Positions 1 to 9,659 of a DNA stretch of 46,926 nucleotides are shown here, one piece after another (positions within the stretch are counted from its first letter, which is position 1; each line of letters starts with the position of its first letter). Location: assembly GCA_037074765.1 (NCBI GenBank), contig JBAMDO010000309.1, positions 1-46,926 of the forward strand, read 5' to 3'. The notes beneath the pieces were generated by a model. It made no database searches. It was not told the DNA's origin and worked only from the letters and a program-made list of their open reading frames with translations. Both the position numbers and the translations under genes were made by a program. Source of the stretch: Mansonella perstans (Eukaryota > Nematoda > Chromadorea > Rhabditida > Onchocercidae).

Positions 1-649
1 TCTATCATCACGTGATTTTCGTATATTTGAGCGTTGTATCTCCCAATTCTTTTGTAGAGGCATTTACTGGTTGCCTGTGTGTTGTCCCATAGTATGATGC
101 TGGTCTGCAATACGCACTTACCACTTTGGGTTAGGCAGTGATTTGTATCATCGAGATCTGTGAGTAGTCCTTTGCCGTCGTAAAGGAGGAGTGATCCTTC
201 TTCTACCACGTAATTAGTGGTAGCTTGACATCTAGTTCCGAGCCAACCGTAGGAATACTGGACATTGTTGTTCGTTGTCCATTATTCGGCTTGACTTTCT
301 TTAACGGTGATTCGGTTGATTCCCTTTGGTCGTATAAATTTGTGCATAGATGGTAAGGTATGGGAGAAGTGGTAGTTTCATCTGAAACTACTGATAAGGA
401 TAGTCGTAAGAAGGCCTTGGTACAGACCGTTCTCGTGACATTGCTACACTTGATTGCAGGTATCTTTGCGTGTGTCCGCGTGTAAACTGTGACTTGTGTT
501 AAGGTGATGTTTTGGTGGGTGATTTCGTCACAATTCCACCTTTGCGGTATGTTGAAAGGGGTACCTGTAATCCATCTACAGTTTTGTTTAGCGTTTGATT
601 CGACTGTAGTGATGAGAATGAGCGCCATAATATAAAGACAGTTCATCAT
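1..649 (-). pseudogene. Element A env-like gene, N-terminal part, broken
   Basis: Begins at [15 protein letters not shown], a hydrophobic signal-peptide-like stretch, and continues with the Cys-containing ectodomain seen in element B (1811 onward in B numbering). A one-base loss near 281 in a T run shifts the frame, and the window edge cuts the rest. In BEL/Pao elements env-like genes mark a possible retrovirus-like lineage. I could not assign this glycoprotein to a viral family from sequence alone. Confidence 0.75.
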
Positions 650-896
650 TGTCTTGGAAGTCGATTGTGGTTCGTTCCGTTTCCGAATGGCTGCTCTTGT
701 TCTTGTAGCAATTGGCTCTTCTGCTTCAACGGTTTGGATTGGGTCCTGAGGAGTTGGGTCCTGCGGAGTTGGGTCCTGAGGAGTTGATTCTTGAGCAGTT
801 TCGCTATCCTCAACTTCTAGAGGATACAAACATTTATTGGTCTTGTGAGGACCTTTCCTTGTGATGTCTTGATGATGGCACTTCTCTTCTTCCATC

Positions 897-1565
897 CTTG
901 CCTTCCTTGATTTCTTTGATCCTTGCTAGTTTCCACATACCACGAGGGATATTAGGTTCGTTGACTAATACAATCTCCCCTTCGCGTGGTATCCTGGTTT
1001 CTACATTTCTGGGAGATGTATGAAACCTTTGTGTTCTTTCTCTGAGACTGGTTAAATACTCGTGTCTCCAGATCTCCCAGAATAGATTCAAGACTTTGAG
1101 TGTATTTAACCAGTATCGGATAAGTATCTGCTTGTTATTGGGTTTATGAGGAACAAATTCCTCTTCGTCGTCCATGTTGGTGAGGGGAGTTACTAGCGAG
1201 GCATCAGGGGAGAGGAAATCGATTGGACGTATGATTACGTGGTTATCGCAGTTTACGTATGTCAGAGGTCGAGTATTAAGTATTCCCTCGATCTCTATTA
1301 TGAGAGTTACTAACTCTCTCTCCCACAGCAGCCTTCTGCCGATAGCTCTCCTCATGGTCCTTTTTGTTAGGCCGATGAGTCTTTCGTAGACTCCTCCTTT
1401 CCAAGGAGCCTTTGGTATGATGTTTTTCCATGTCATTCCCTTTTTCATGAAGAAGTTTGATAGTTCGGAATTCTGTTCCTTGATTGCTTTGAAGACGAGT
1501 TGGAACTGGCTTGCATTGTCGCTTAGGACTGATTCTGGACATCCTCGTCGAGCGATGAATCTTCT
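897..1565 (-). pseudogene. Element A integrase C-terminal half and DUF5641-type region
   Basis: After the second deletion only the later part of the integrase core survives. It keeps the SDNASQ-type Asp (out of frame) and, in the frame reopening at 1448, [10 protein letters not shown] with the catalytic Glu. This is followed by the DUF5641-type tail with [18 protein letters not shown], normal for BEL/Pao integrases. A further indel near 895-905 breaks the frame. Element B has the intact counterpart. Confidence 0.85.
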
Positions 1566-2821
1566 CTATTAGTTTAAAATTTTCGTTGAGGTGAGTTGTG
1601 ACCTCGGCGGCGGTTATTTCGATTGCCTTTTCTTCTTCAATTTCTTCTTTGAAATTGTGTTTCCAATATGGCCACTTAGATTCGTCTTCCTTCAACCATT
1701 GCGGACCAACCCACCATTGCTCGAACATTGCTAGTTGGGTTGGAGACATATATCCCTTTGCTCGGTCGTTTTCAGGTATGAGTTCATTGAATTTTTTGTC
1801 GTTTGAGAAGAATTCTCGTATGTTCATTGAGGCATTCTTGAAGATGTCCTTCGTTTCCTTGTAGATTTGGAGTGCTTCCTCGGTTCCGCTTGCTGATAAT
1901 AAAATATTATCGACATACAGATTTTTCTTGATTTCTAAAGCGGTTTTGCTCCCGTAGTTCTCCAAATGATGATTAAGCGTGGCTGAAAGTAGAAACGGGG
2001 ACGCTATGATGCCGAATGGAACTCTCTGAAACCGATAGCATATTAGATTTTCCGGTGTGGTGCCTCCTTGGATATCTTTTATCCATAAGAAACGGGTACA
2101 GTTTCTTTCGGATGGGTGTAATTCCACTTGTAGAAAGGCCTTTTCTATATCGGCGGCTATCACATTCTTCATTACCCTGAAGCGGAGTAAAACACCCGCT
2201 AATTCAGGTAATGTGATAGGGCCGCGGTATAGCATGTTGTTGAGGCTCTTTTCTCCCTTGACGTGTGCGGAGGCATCGTAAACAATCCGTAAGTTTGTTG
2301 TTGTCTTTGCCGGCGTGAGTACTTCGTGGTGAGGCAAGTAATGGATGATGCCTTCTTGATCCATATTTGCCGTTACTGTTTCGATTACATTTGATAAGAG
2401 TTGTTCCTTGATTGTTCTGTCGTAATGTTCAAGTAGGGATTGATTTGCTTGAAGACGTTTGACGAGCGTTTTGAGCCGTCCATAACAAAGACCGTAGTTG
2501 TCTTGCAAGCTAGCCTTTATATCTTTCCATGGCCAGCATACTTGGTACCGATTGTTTTTCATTGTAATGCAATTTTTAAATTGCTCCAATGCTTTCTCGT
2601 CGTCTTGGTCAGTTGGTTGTTCTTGGATTCCGATTACTTCCAACTTCCAAAACTGATCGATGTCTTGTTTGGTGACAGTGGTCACATTAACGGAGTCGAC
2701 ACTGTCAGGTTTGCACGTCATGTTGATGTATCCACAGCCTGTTATTATTGGTCCTACTTTGGTATGAAGTAGGTGAAAACCTGATAACATGCTGTGGGCT
2801 TTGTTCGGTAGCAGGAAATCA
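1566..2821 (-). pseudogene. pol: Element A reverse transcriptase with deleted RNase H
   Basis: Continues the pol frame after the shift at 2821-2825. The RT palm is visible: [13 protein letters not shown], then [12 protein letters not shown] with the first catalytic Asp, then LYVDN at 1906-1917, where Asn replaces the second Asp of the usual YxDD. An in-frame 702-bp deletion (junction 1755-1760) removes the rest of the RT/A17 region and all of RNase H. A second deletion (704 bp, junction 1565/1566) removes the N-terminal half of integrase and throws the frame. It is not functional. Confidence 0.88.
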
Positions 2822-4685
2822 AAAAGTAGTCCAGTCCGATGATAATGTCTGGTCGTCTCCAATATCCATCCGACTCGTCCAACTGTTTTTGTTGTGTGAT
2901 GGAGCTCATGTCGTAGGATGTTGGAGTAATAATTTGCAGTCTGTCCGTGAGGTAATCTAATGCATAGGCATTAATATTTATAATTTTAGATTCCGGACTT
3001 CTTATTCCCACGTTTACCTTATTAGTTTGGTAAACCTTGGGTAATTGATTGCCAAAGGAAAAAAGTTTTACGTCTTCCTTTGCATTTTCCGATAAGTGCA
3101 AACGGCTAGCTAACTTCTTCGTGATAAATGAAGATTGTGACCCCGGATCGAAGAGTACCATGGCTTCTTCATGATTTTCCGGTTTGCTGGGGTTGACTGC
3201 CTCTATTTCCTTGCATATTAACAAAACCCTCTTACCTTGATGATTAACTGGCTGGTTCAGTGAGTTGATGACGATTGTTGAGTTTGATTCTTGTTTGCTT
3301 GCTCCATTTTTGGTCGAGCTATAAGTTTTGTGGCACAATGCCGTCTTGTGATCGCCATTGCAATGGAAACATGTTCGTTTCCTTCGATTGCACTCACTTG
3401 TTGCGTGCTCCTTACTGAAGCAGTTGATACATGCCTTGAGGTCCTTCAGGCGATCGTATCGTTGTTTCGTCGTCGCGTAGTTTGGGCATTCATTGTCCCA
3501 ATGGTTTTTATTACAAAAGGTACAAGGTCTTTTCTCCTTGTTGCCTTTTGTTTTCTTACCAGCCTGAGGAGGTTTTACCTCGTTTGGTTGTTTTGTGATA
3601 GTTAGGGCAGAGGTTTCTCTCTCCCTTTGAAAGTGAACCGCTCTTTTTGAGATCGGTTGTTGATGAGGTTTTTGAACCAATCCTTTTGGGCTTAGTCCTT
3701 GTTGAGGGTTTTGGTTTCTACTTACTTCCTCGCTTCTAAGGATTATTTCCATTAGGAATTTTCGTAAGCAACTTACCGACCATGATGTTGTTTCCTTCTT
3801 CGCCTGGTAGACTTTATCCAGGATCCATGGTGGTAGCTTGCTTTCGATCGTCGATTCAATGATGGGATGCTCCAATATGTCCCCCATTGCTTCTAGTTGT
3901 CGAAGAATATTTTCCATGACTTCGACCCTTGCTTTCCAATCTTTGTCGTTGCGTTGAATGGACTGGAATTCAAGGTATAATGATTTTTTAATGATTGCAG
4001 GGTTACCGTATTTGTCGGTTAACACCTGCCTTACTACTTCGTAGTTTTCTGGAGCTATGTCAAACCCTCTTATAGCTTCCAGTGCCTCACCCTTTAAACA
4101 TGATCTTAGGTAGGTGAGCTTTTGAATATTCGATATGTCCTGGAGGTGAATAGCTGCATCGAAGTTATTCCAGAATTCCCTCCATAACTTGATGTCGCCA
4201 CTGAAGGTTGGCAACGGTAACTTTGGTAGGTTTACCGTTGAATGGTAAACAGGTGAGGGATTGGCTGTTTCCCTCTCTCGCGTGGACGACGACTCCTCCT
4301 TTTTGATTGCTAATTCGAAGTCGTTATAATAAGAGTCAAGGATAATGATCGCTTCCTTGCTCTTATTAATCATATGCAAGATTCCCTGTTTGTCCGTGAC
4401 CATCCTCTCATACCTCTCTTCTTCTTCCTTCCTTTTCGTCGCTATTGTCGTTTGTTGTATGAGAGTTAGCCACTTATCGTTAATCACCTCCAAGTTGTTG
4501 GCGTACATCTCTAGTTGCTTCGCCTTGTTTCGAACAATACGTTTTTTCGTTTCGTATTGTTTATTCTGTTCTTCTGGGGAGAGGTTCCGATCTGGCTGTG
4601 TTAGATCGAGTTTATTGATCTCCTCCAGAAGTTCGGCAATCCTGCCGATTGCTGGTTGCGCTGATTGTGCGACTGATGAGGACAT
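2822..4685 (-). pseudogene. gag: Element A Gag and protease region
   Basis: Start ATG at 4685, 33 bp from the 5' LTR and 12 bp past the primer-binding site, giving MSSSVAQSAQ as in B. The frame is also open upstream into the LTR, but the shared start fits best. It contains a DUF1759-type Gag core ([19 protein letters not shown]), three Cys/His knuckles, and a retropepsin-like DUF1758 segment with VLFDPGSQSSF, that is DPG rather than the usual DSG/DTG. A one-base loss in an A run at 2821-2825 (five A against six in B) shifts the frame just before the RT region, so the ORF ends at 2754 out of register. Confidence 0.88.
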
Positions 4686-4696
4686 TCCGGTTCGTT

Positions 4697-4713
4697 CCCG
4701 GCTCGTGGCACCA
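4697..4713 (-). other. Primer-binding site of element A
   Basis: Sense strand TGGTGCCACGAGCCGGG, four bases inside the 5' LTR. TGG pairs with a tRNA CCA end. The same 17 bases occur in elements B and C. I could not assign the tRNA. Confidence 0.8.
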
Positions 4714-4717
4714 ATTT

Positions 4718-5233
4718 TGTCGGGAAATTTTGTTGCGCAACCGTTGGTGTGTGGAGTGTGTTCAATTAAATGTAGGAACACCTCAAACTTGGGTAATTAA
4801 ACCCTTTATTTTAGAACGATAAATAAAGTGGATAGTAAACAGTAGAATAGCGAATAAAGCGTGAGCAAGACTGGTTTCCTTAGGATGAAGATTGGAAATT
4901 AAGTACAGTTTATATAGTCTAGAAGAAGGAGTGGTTTACACCGGAAACTGTTAGATCTGATTAACATATAAGCATGCTAAGGAGAAATTCGGTATGAGAA
5001 TTAGAATGAATATTTGGAATGATTAACAGGAAAGGAATTTACTGTATAAACGGAACACGAAACCTGGGAAAAAAGGAAGGATATGAACATCCGGTTAAAA
5101 AGGAAAGAAAAAACACATTAGAATTTGGTGGGAAATAACTCTTAAAGATGTAAATGAGATAACTAATGAATCATGGGAACCATTCCTTTTAATTTGTATA
5201 AAATTTATTTTAATTTTCGCGAGTTTCGCGACA
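4718..5233 (-). repeat. Element A 5' LTR (516 bp)
   Basis: In the sense direction it starts TGTCGCGAAA and ends CCCGACA, so it has the TG...CA ends of an LTR, and it shares both ends with the element B LTRs. A TATA-like TATATAAAC lies at 4908-4916 (sense, minus strand). AATAAA comes about 100 nt further on, followed at once by an exact SL1 leader (4782-4803). It is about 70 bp longer than the B LTRs because of extra sequence at about 4916-4981, next to the TATA motif. Confidence 0.92.
4782..4803 (-). promoter_or_regulatory. Exact 22-nt nematode SL1 spliced leader inside element A LTR
   Basis: Read on the minus strand (element sense) the 22 bases begin GGTTTAATTACC and end AAGTTTGAG, matching the canonical SL1 leader at every position. 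AATAAA sits immediately upstream in sense, and GT follows directly, as in SL RNA where the leader is followed by the GT donor. Whether it acts as leader, splice site or terminal repeat is inference. Confidence 0.95.
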
Positions 5234-6434
5234 TGCAGTGCAAATCATCATAATGTGTTGCAATGTTAATTTTAAAAAGGTTTCAATAAAACAATTTAAA
5301 AACTAAATTAAGTGATTCATTACGGTTTGACATTTACATGCAAATTAATTAGTTAATTAATTAAACGTATTATCATGTTTTGGTTAGCATTTCTTTATCA
5401 ATTATAATCAAATGAATGCGGTAAAATGCATTAAAATAGTTATGAGGATCCAGTAATACAATTAAAGAAAGGATAAACGGTGATTGTCATGCAAGATAAA
5501 TGACAACTTTTGCTTTCGAATGACAATAATTTTTTAACTAACAAATGTTAATTTAGTTTTTAATGAAATGAAAAAAACGAGACTTTTTTATTCCATGAAA
5601 AAAAGTGAATGACAGTTGTGGATTACAGTACAACAATTTAAAATAGATATCTGATAGCATCATTATCATAATAAGACTGACGAAACAATGATTAATTGAT
5701 CGCTTAAAGAGTAAAACAACAATTAATGAAAGAAATAATAAGGTGGTAATGTAGGATTGTTGGGGAAAAGAGATGAAAACTGAAAATAACAGACACGAAA
5801 CTTTAAGAAGGACAACTATATGATAACATCAATGAAATTAGCTTGGTAAATGATAGAACTAATGAGTCATTGCTAATTGAAGCACTTTAATATCGCACCA
5901 TCCTGAATTTGTGATATAAAAAAAAAAAAAATTTGGTTAATCAATGATTTTACCATGGTAACTTTGTTTCTTACATAGTTATTAACTAAGCATTGATGAC
6001 TAGAAAAAAGTTATGAAAAAATTCGCCCAAAATGCTGTTACAACATGACAAAGTGTTTGTAAAAACAGTATCATTTGAAAAATCTTTGCTTGGTGCCGAA
6101 AGCTGCCGGAAAATTTTCGACAGTCGTAATGCAATTTTGTAGTAGCAATCGTTTCAAATTAAAATGCCTATGAAACAAATGATTTGGTTAAAACTTTGTC
6201 CAAAATTATACATTTTCGTCATACTGTAAGGAATCTCTCGCTTATAGGCAAGACAATTCATGTCACAATATTGTAACCTTTGATCCTTAACATCTTATAT
6301 GTGATTGTCAAGAAAAGTTGGAACAGTCATCTTCTGCTTAATGTCCAAAAGTTACATGAAAATATTGTAAACGAAACCCACTTATGTCCACTATAAAGTG
6401 TGATATCTACTCAAAAGTTTTGTCATCAATCCTT
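5234..6434. other. AT-rich intergenic DNA between element A and the zinc-finger gene
   Basis: No reading frame, RNA gene or repeat that I can support. A short A run lies at 5919-5931. The right part presumably contains the promoter of the gene starting near 6440, but I see no convincing TATA or initiator. Confidence 0.6.
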
Positions 6435-6439
6435 CCTTT

Positions 6440-6496
6440 TATATTATCCTTCCTTCGACAGCTTCTTTTTGCTCTTCACTTTTTTCTTTTGCAAAG
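6440..6496 (+). other. Probable 5' non-coding exon of the zinc-finger gene
   Basis: A pyrimidine-rich stretch ends with GCAAAG followed by a consensus donor GTAAGT at 6497. The next good acceptor is TTTTTTTCAG ending at 6868, three bases before the start codon, which would give a 372-bp leader intron. The left edge is a guess. Confidence 0.4.
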
Positions 6497-6858
6497 GTAA
6501 GTTACATTGATCGCTTTTTTTTCTCACTGATTGTCTCTAGTCGGATAAAATGGTCTATCAGTAAATAGAAGAGTATGACAGAGTATAAGTTTTGCACGTA
6601 ATGTATTATTAGTAAGACATTTTGCATGTTATCTTGTACAGAGGGTACTGATGGATTGGAGAATATTCTTTGTGTTGGTTGATAGTTTATTGGGCATTTA
6701 GTTTACTGTATTGAGTATTTTTTTCTTTCCTATAATAGACCACACTGTTTAATAATAGACTGTTTTCGAAATTTAGTATTTTATTCGTATTTCAGTTGTT
6801 TGATAGCGTAGATTTAACTTTTTAACCGTTTTCCAATTATATAATTTAAAGTATTTAA

Positions 6859-6868
6859 TTTTTTTCAG
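6859..6868 (+). promoter_or_regulatory. Splice acceptor three bases upstream of ATG (cis or SL trans-splice site)
   Basis: TTTTTTTCAG followed by CAA and then ATG at 6872. An acceptor this close to the start is typical of SL1 trans-splicing in nematodes. The good donor at 6497 makes cis-splicing an alternative. Confidence 0.55.
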
Positions 6869-6871
6869 CAA

Positions 6872-8516
6872 ATGGATGCAAAATTTGCTAGCAATTGCCA
6901 AATTGGCCCAAATTTGCCAAATTTGGCAGATTTAAAAAACTACCTTCGCGAAGAGAAGCTGCTGTACTATCAAGTATTGGAACTATATTTACTGAATGCG
7001 GCGAACTTGGTATGTTTTTTTTTTTTTTCTGATACTTATTTGTGCTATGATAAAGTATGGTGGATTTTTGTATAAAACATGACCTAAATAATTTCTGATT
7101 TTCTTTGCTAATATTGCAATCAAAATTGATATAAGAAGAGTGAACAAAGGCTATACAAATGAAGGCCTATTTTATACAATTTTTTTTTTTTGTCGCGGAG
7201 GGCATTTAGTATAAAGTGTGTGTTTCACTGAACTCTTTATTAATTGGTTTAACTGGTTCTTCTTCAGATCAACAATTTAACAGCAAAATTGGAGAGAAAT
7301 GGTGAAGGCGAAAGAATGGATGTCCCAAGATCGGACTTATTACAAAGTGCAAGTCCTCCACCAACTCGGAGAGTGGCAGCAGCAACATGAGCTGCAGAGA
7401 GTGGTGGAAACAGTACCACCACTGGTACCGGATGAGGATGAGGACGAGTTGGTGGAGGGGCGACAGGTACCACACGAACCGTGTGTGGTACCAAGAGCGC
7501 AAACAATGGTGGTCCGGAAACGGCGAGAAGCAGTGACAATGCGTAAAATTGAATTGTAAGTTCATTTTTGTATGCAAATGTCATAAAAGTTGCTACTAGT
7601 ACATTATAAAATGTAAAATTGAACTTATTTTATCGGGTCAATTGAAAAAAGAAAAAATTATAGTATTATTTATTTTATAATGCATTCATTTGGAAAATAT
7701 AAAAAGTTTGCTGAGTAAATGAACAAGGGGGAATGATTTCCAGTTATGAACATATCTCTTATGAATATATGTTTCAGGCGTTCCCGGACCATACGAGTTC
7801 CGATAGTAGAGGAAGAAGGACGCAAAGGAGCACCAGCAAGTCCGGAAGTCTTTCGTGTGGCGGTAGTGGAAGATTTGCCAGTTCGGTATAGAAAGCAGCT
7901 GGTTGTGCCGGAAATCGATCCGTAAAGGGTGAGTCGCAATGCTGATGGATCGATTATAATTAGTAAGTTTAAAATATTCAATTCGCAGAATAAAAATTTT
8001 GCACGGGTGATTTGTATCAATTCAGAAATCTCTAATACACGACATCTTTGCAGAGTGCGGCATATGTTCTAAGAAATTTGGGACCCTAAAGGGATGGCGA
8101 ATCCATGCGGCCAAAATACATCGACAGAACGGTGAGCTTCTTGTAATTTATACATTAAATTCAATTTTTTGAAGTAGATTTTGTCGGAATACTTTAATAC
8201 AACATACCTATTTCAGGCTTTTGTCAGCAATGCGGCCATTATATTCGTATGCCGCACATTCGCTCCAACGAAGAAATAGCAGCCATGATGGAGCTCCATT
8301 CTTTGGGATGCTGCCCCAAGGCTGTGAAGGCTATAATGGATGAAAGAGCTGCGAAACGGAGAAGGCTGCAGCTGGTGGGTAGAACAGATGATGCAGAGCA
8401 CTATTATATTCCCGGTAAGTGAAGTGATTTTTTATCAAAAGCAAGAAATTATTGTGTTAAATAATAATATGTCCCTTTCGGGTCAATATTTGATCTACAT
8501 TTCAGGTGCACAATAA
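6872..8516 (+). CDS. Spliced C2H2 zinc-finger protein gene, possibly interrupted
   Basis: Proposed exons: 6872-7009, 7284-7555, 7778-7928, 8026-8131, 8217-8414, 8506-8516, with donors GTATG, GTAAGT, GTGAGT, GTGAGC, GTAAGT. Exon 1 gives a leucine-rich helix (LREEKLLYYQVLELYLL). Exon 2 has an acidic DEDEDE patch and basic RKRRE. Exon 4 encodes a classic finger, CGICSKKFG...HAAKIH (C-x2-C-x12-H-x4-H). Exon 5 adds FCQQCGHYIRMPHIR, further Cys/His and a basic AAKRRR run, suggesting a nuclear nucleic-acid-binding protein. All these exons join in phase with one exception, a TAA at 7923-7925 at the end of exon 3. Either the protein stops there, giving a finger-less form, or the allele is broken, or my exon 3/4 boundary is wrong. 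Acceptors at 7267 and 8053 are alternatives that change the frame. I do not recognise the family. Confidence 0.55.
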
Positions 8517-8928
8517 TAAGCAATTTTATCCATGCACCGATGAAAAGCTGCACTGTTTGTCATCAGTATCCAATATTTCGTCTTCCGCTCTCGATCCAAA
8601 CTAATTTCATTCTCTTTACGCAGGTCACGCAACAAATTTCTTCAAGGTTTCTTTCGCACTTTTATCAATTTTTTTTTATTTTTGACATGAAATTACTAAT
8701 TGTTGAATTTCTAGTTATTTTCCAAATCATTTGTTGACTTGGAAGAAATCACAACAAAAATCTTGAATTTCCAATTCTGCTTTTACTTTTCACAGATGAA
8801 ATTTCTTTCGAATTGAAATCACTTGATAAATTTAGGGAAAACAGATCATTCAACCATCACAAGAAACTGTTTGGCATTTCAAATTACTTTTCACTTTGTT
8901 GTGATTTCTTTCATATGTTTGTGTTTAC
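8517..8928 (+). other. 3' flank of the zinc-finger gene up to element C
   Basis: AT-rich, no clear polyadenylation signal. A second reading of the last exon from 8506 in another frame (VHNNKQFYPCTDEKLHCLSS) is open for about 32 codons but is not in phase with exon 5. Confidence 0.4.
8924..8928. repeat. Target-site duplication of element C, left copy
   Basis: tttac directly before the LTR; matched by tttac at 23241-23245. Confidence 0.9.
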
Positions 8929-8995
8929 TGTTGTGAAAATTTTGTTGAGTTGTCGTTGAGTGAAAGGATTGAATTGATTGTTGTGTGGTTCTAAT

Positions 8996-9017
8996 CTCAA
9001 CGTTGGGTAATTTAACC
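8996..9017 (-). repeat. Degenerate second SL1 copy in element C 3' LTR
   Basis: Sense strand GGTTAAATTACCC then AACGTTGAG: 19 of 22 bases match SL1 without gaps. It lies 60 bp downstream in sense from the exact copy and is followed by ATTAG, not GT. Confidence 0.75.
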
Positions 9018-9055
9018 GTTGTGTTGAGTTGAACTGCGTTGAATTGTAGGATAAC

Positions 9056-9077
9056 CTCAAACTTGGGTAATTAAACC
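9056..9077 (-). promoter_or_regulatory. Exact SL1 leader in element C 3' LTR
   Basis: 22/22 match on the minus strand to canonical SL1 (starts GGTTTAATTACC, ends AAGTTTGAG). Preceded in sense by AATAAAA and followed by GTTATCC. Confidence 0.95.
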
Positions 9078-9428
9078 TTTTATTACAATTATTAATGAAC
9101 GCACGCAGACATAATTAGAAACATTAACAAGCGCGAAAAACATAATAAAAATATAAAAGAACTGGATGATGAGATTGATGAATATCGCCATGAAGGAAAC
9201 AGTTATAATGGAAATTTGACAGTCTATTTATAGTATTAGGAGGGGGGTCAATGACGTGATAAGACGATCATAATGTCAAATAATAAAGGAAAATTAATGA
9301 TGTGATGCAGAGATCATAATGTAAAATAATAAAGGATGATGTAATGGAGAGATCATAATGTACTTTTTACCTATTGAAACTCGCTGTATAGGTTTCGCGG
9401 CACTCCCAACGGGAGGGAAAGTGAGAGG

Positions 9429-9659
9429 CTAGGAGGTGCTTTGAGGGTTTTCCTTTCGTGTTCGTGTAGCTGCTCGGGTTCTCATGGCTATTGGTTCTTC
9501 TGGTTCTGAAATTTGACTTGAGGTGTCCGGGATTGATTGTTGAACTTCTAAAGGACATAACATGTTTATTGGTCTATTTAGTACTCTTCTATTGGGCATT
9601 TCTATTATTGCGTTTCTGATTTTTCCGTCTGGTCCTTTTTTGATCTCCTTTATTTTGCT
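9429..9659 (-). pseudogene. Element C DUF5641-type tail, frameshifted
   Basis: ISKIKEIKKGPDGKIRNAII, RPINMLCPLEV and ATRTRKENPQ match the tail that precedes env in B. Here the frame stops at 9429 and the LTR begins 27 bp later, so element C never reaches an env-like gene. Confidence 0.8.

Larger units (their letters stand above)
1..5233 (-). mobile_element. Element A: truncated, decayed BEL/Pao LTR retrotransposon with env-like gene
   Basis: Element reading right to left; its 3' LTR lies beyond the left window edge. Order from the 5' LTR (4718-5233): primer-binding site, Gag, DUF1758-type protease, RT, a stump of RNase H/integrase, DUF5641-type region, env-like gene. It is a close relative of element B, to which it aligns nearly base by base, but lacks the equivalents of B 16204-16905 (702 bp, junction at a shared cctttg, 1755-1760) and B 15311-16014 (704 bp, junction at 1565/1566). 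At least four further indels break the frame (about 2821-2825, 895-905, 825-835, 281). It cannot make a functional polyprotein. Its target duplication cannot be seen. Confidence 0.95.
8929..9402 (-). repeat. Element C 3' LTR (474 bp)
   Basis: Sense strand starts TGCCGCGAAA (TGTCGCGAAA in the partner) and ends CACAACA. It holds a TATA-like CTATAAATA (sense, about 9225-9233). In U3 there are three partial copies of a 40-45-bp unit around agatcataatgt (about 9268-9363). An AATAAA, an exact SL1 copy (9056-9077) and a degenerate SL1 copy (8996-9017) follow. It differs from 22763-23240 by about five substitutions and one 4-bp gap. Confidence 0.95.

Noticed and set aside
3036..3046. CTTGGGTAATT, an 11-base match to the SL1 complement inside the protease region (also 18188-18198 in B)
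   Set aside because: It is coding sequence for QLPKVYQ. Element C encodes nearly the same peptide with different codons and no SL1 likeness, so it is coincidence.
7264..7584. 100-codon minus-strand frames over exon 2 of the zinc-finger gene
   Set aside because: Pro/Leu/His-rich antisense shadows of a GC-richer exon.
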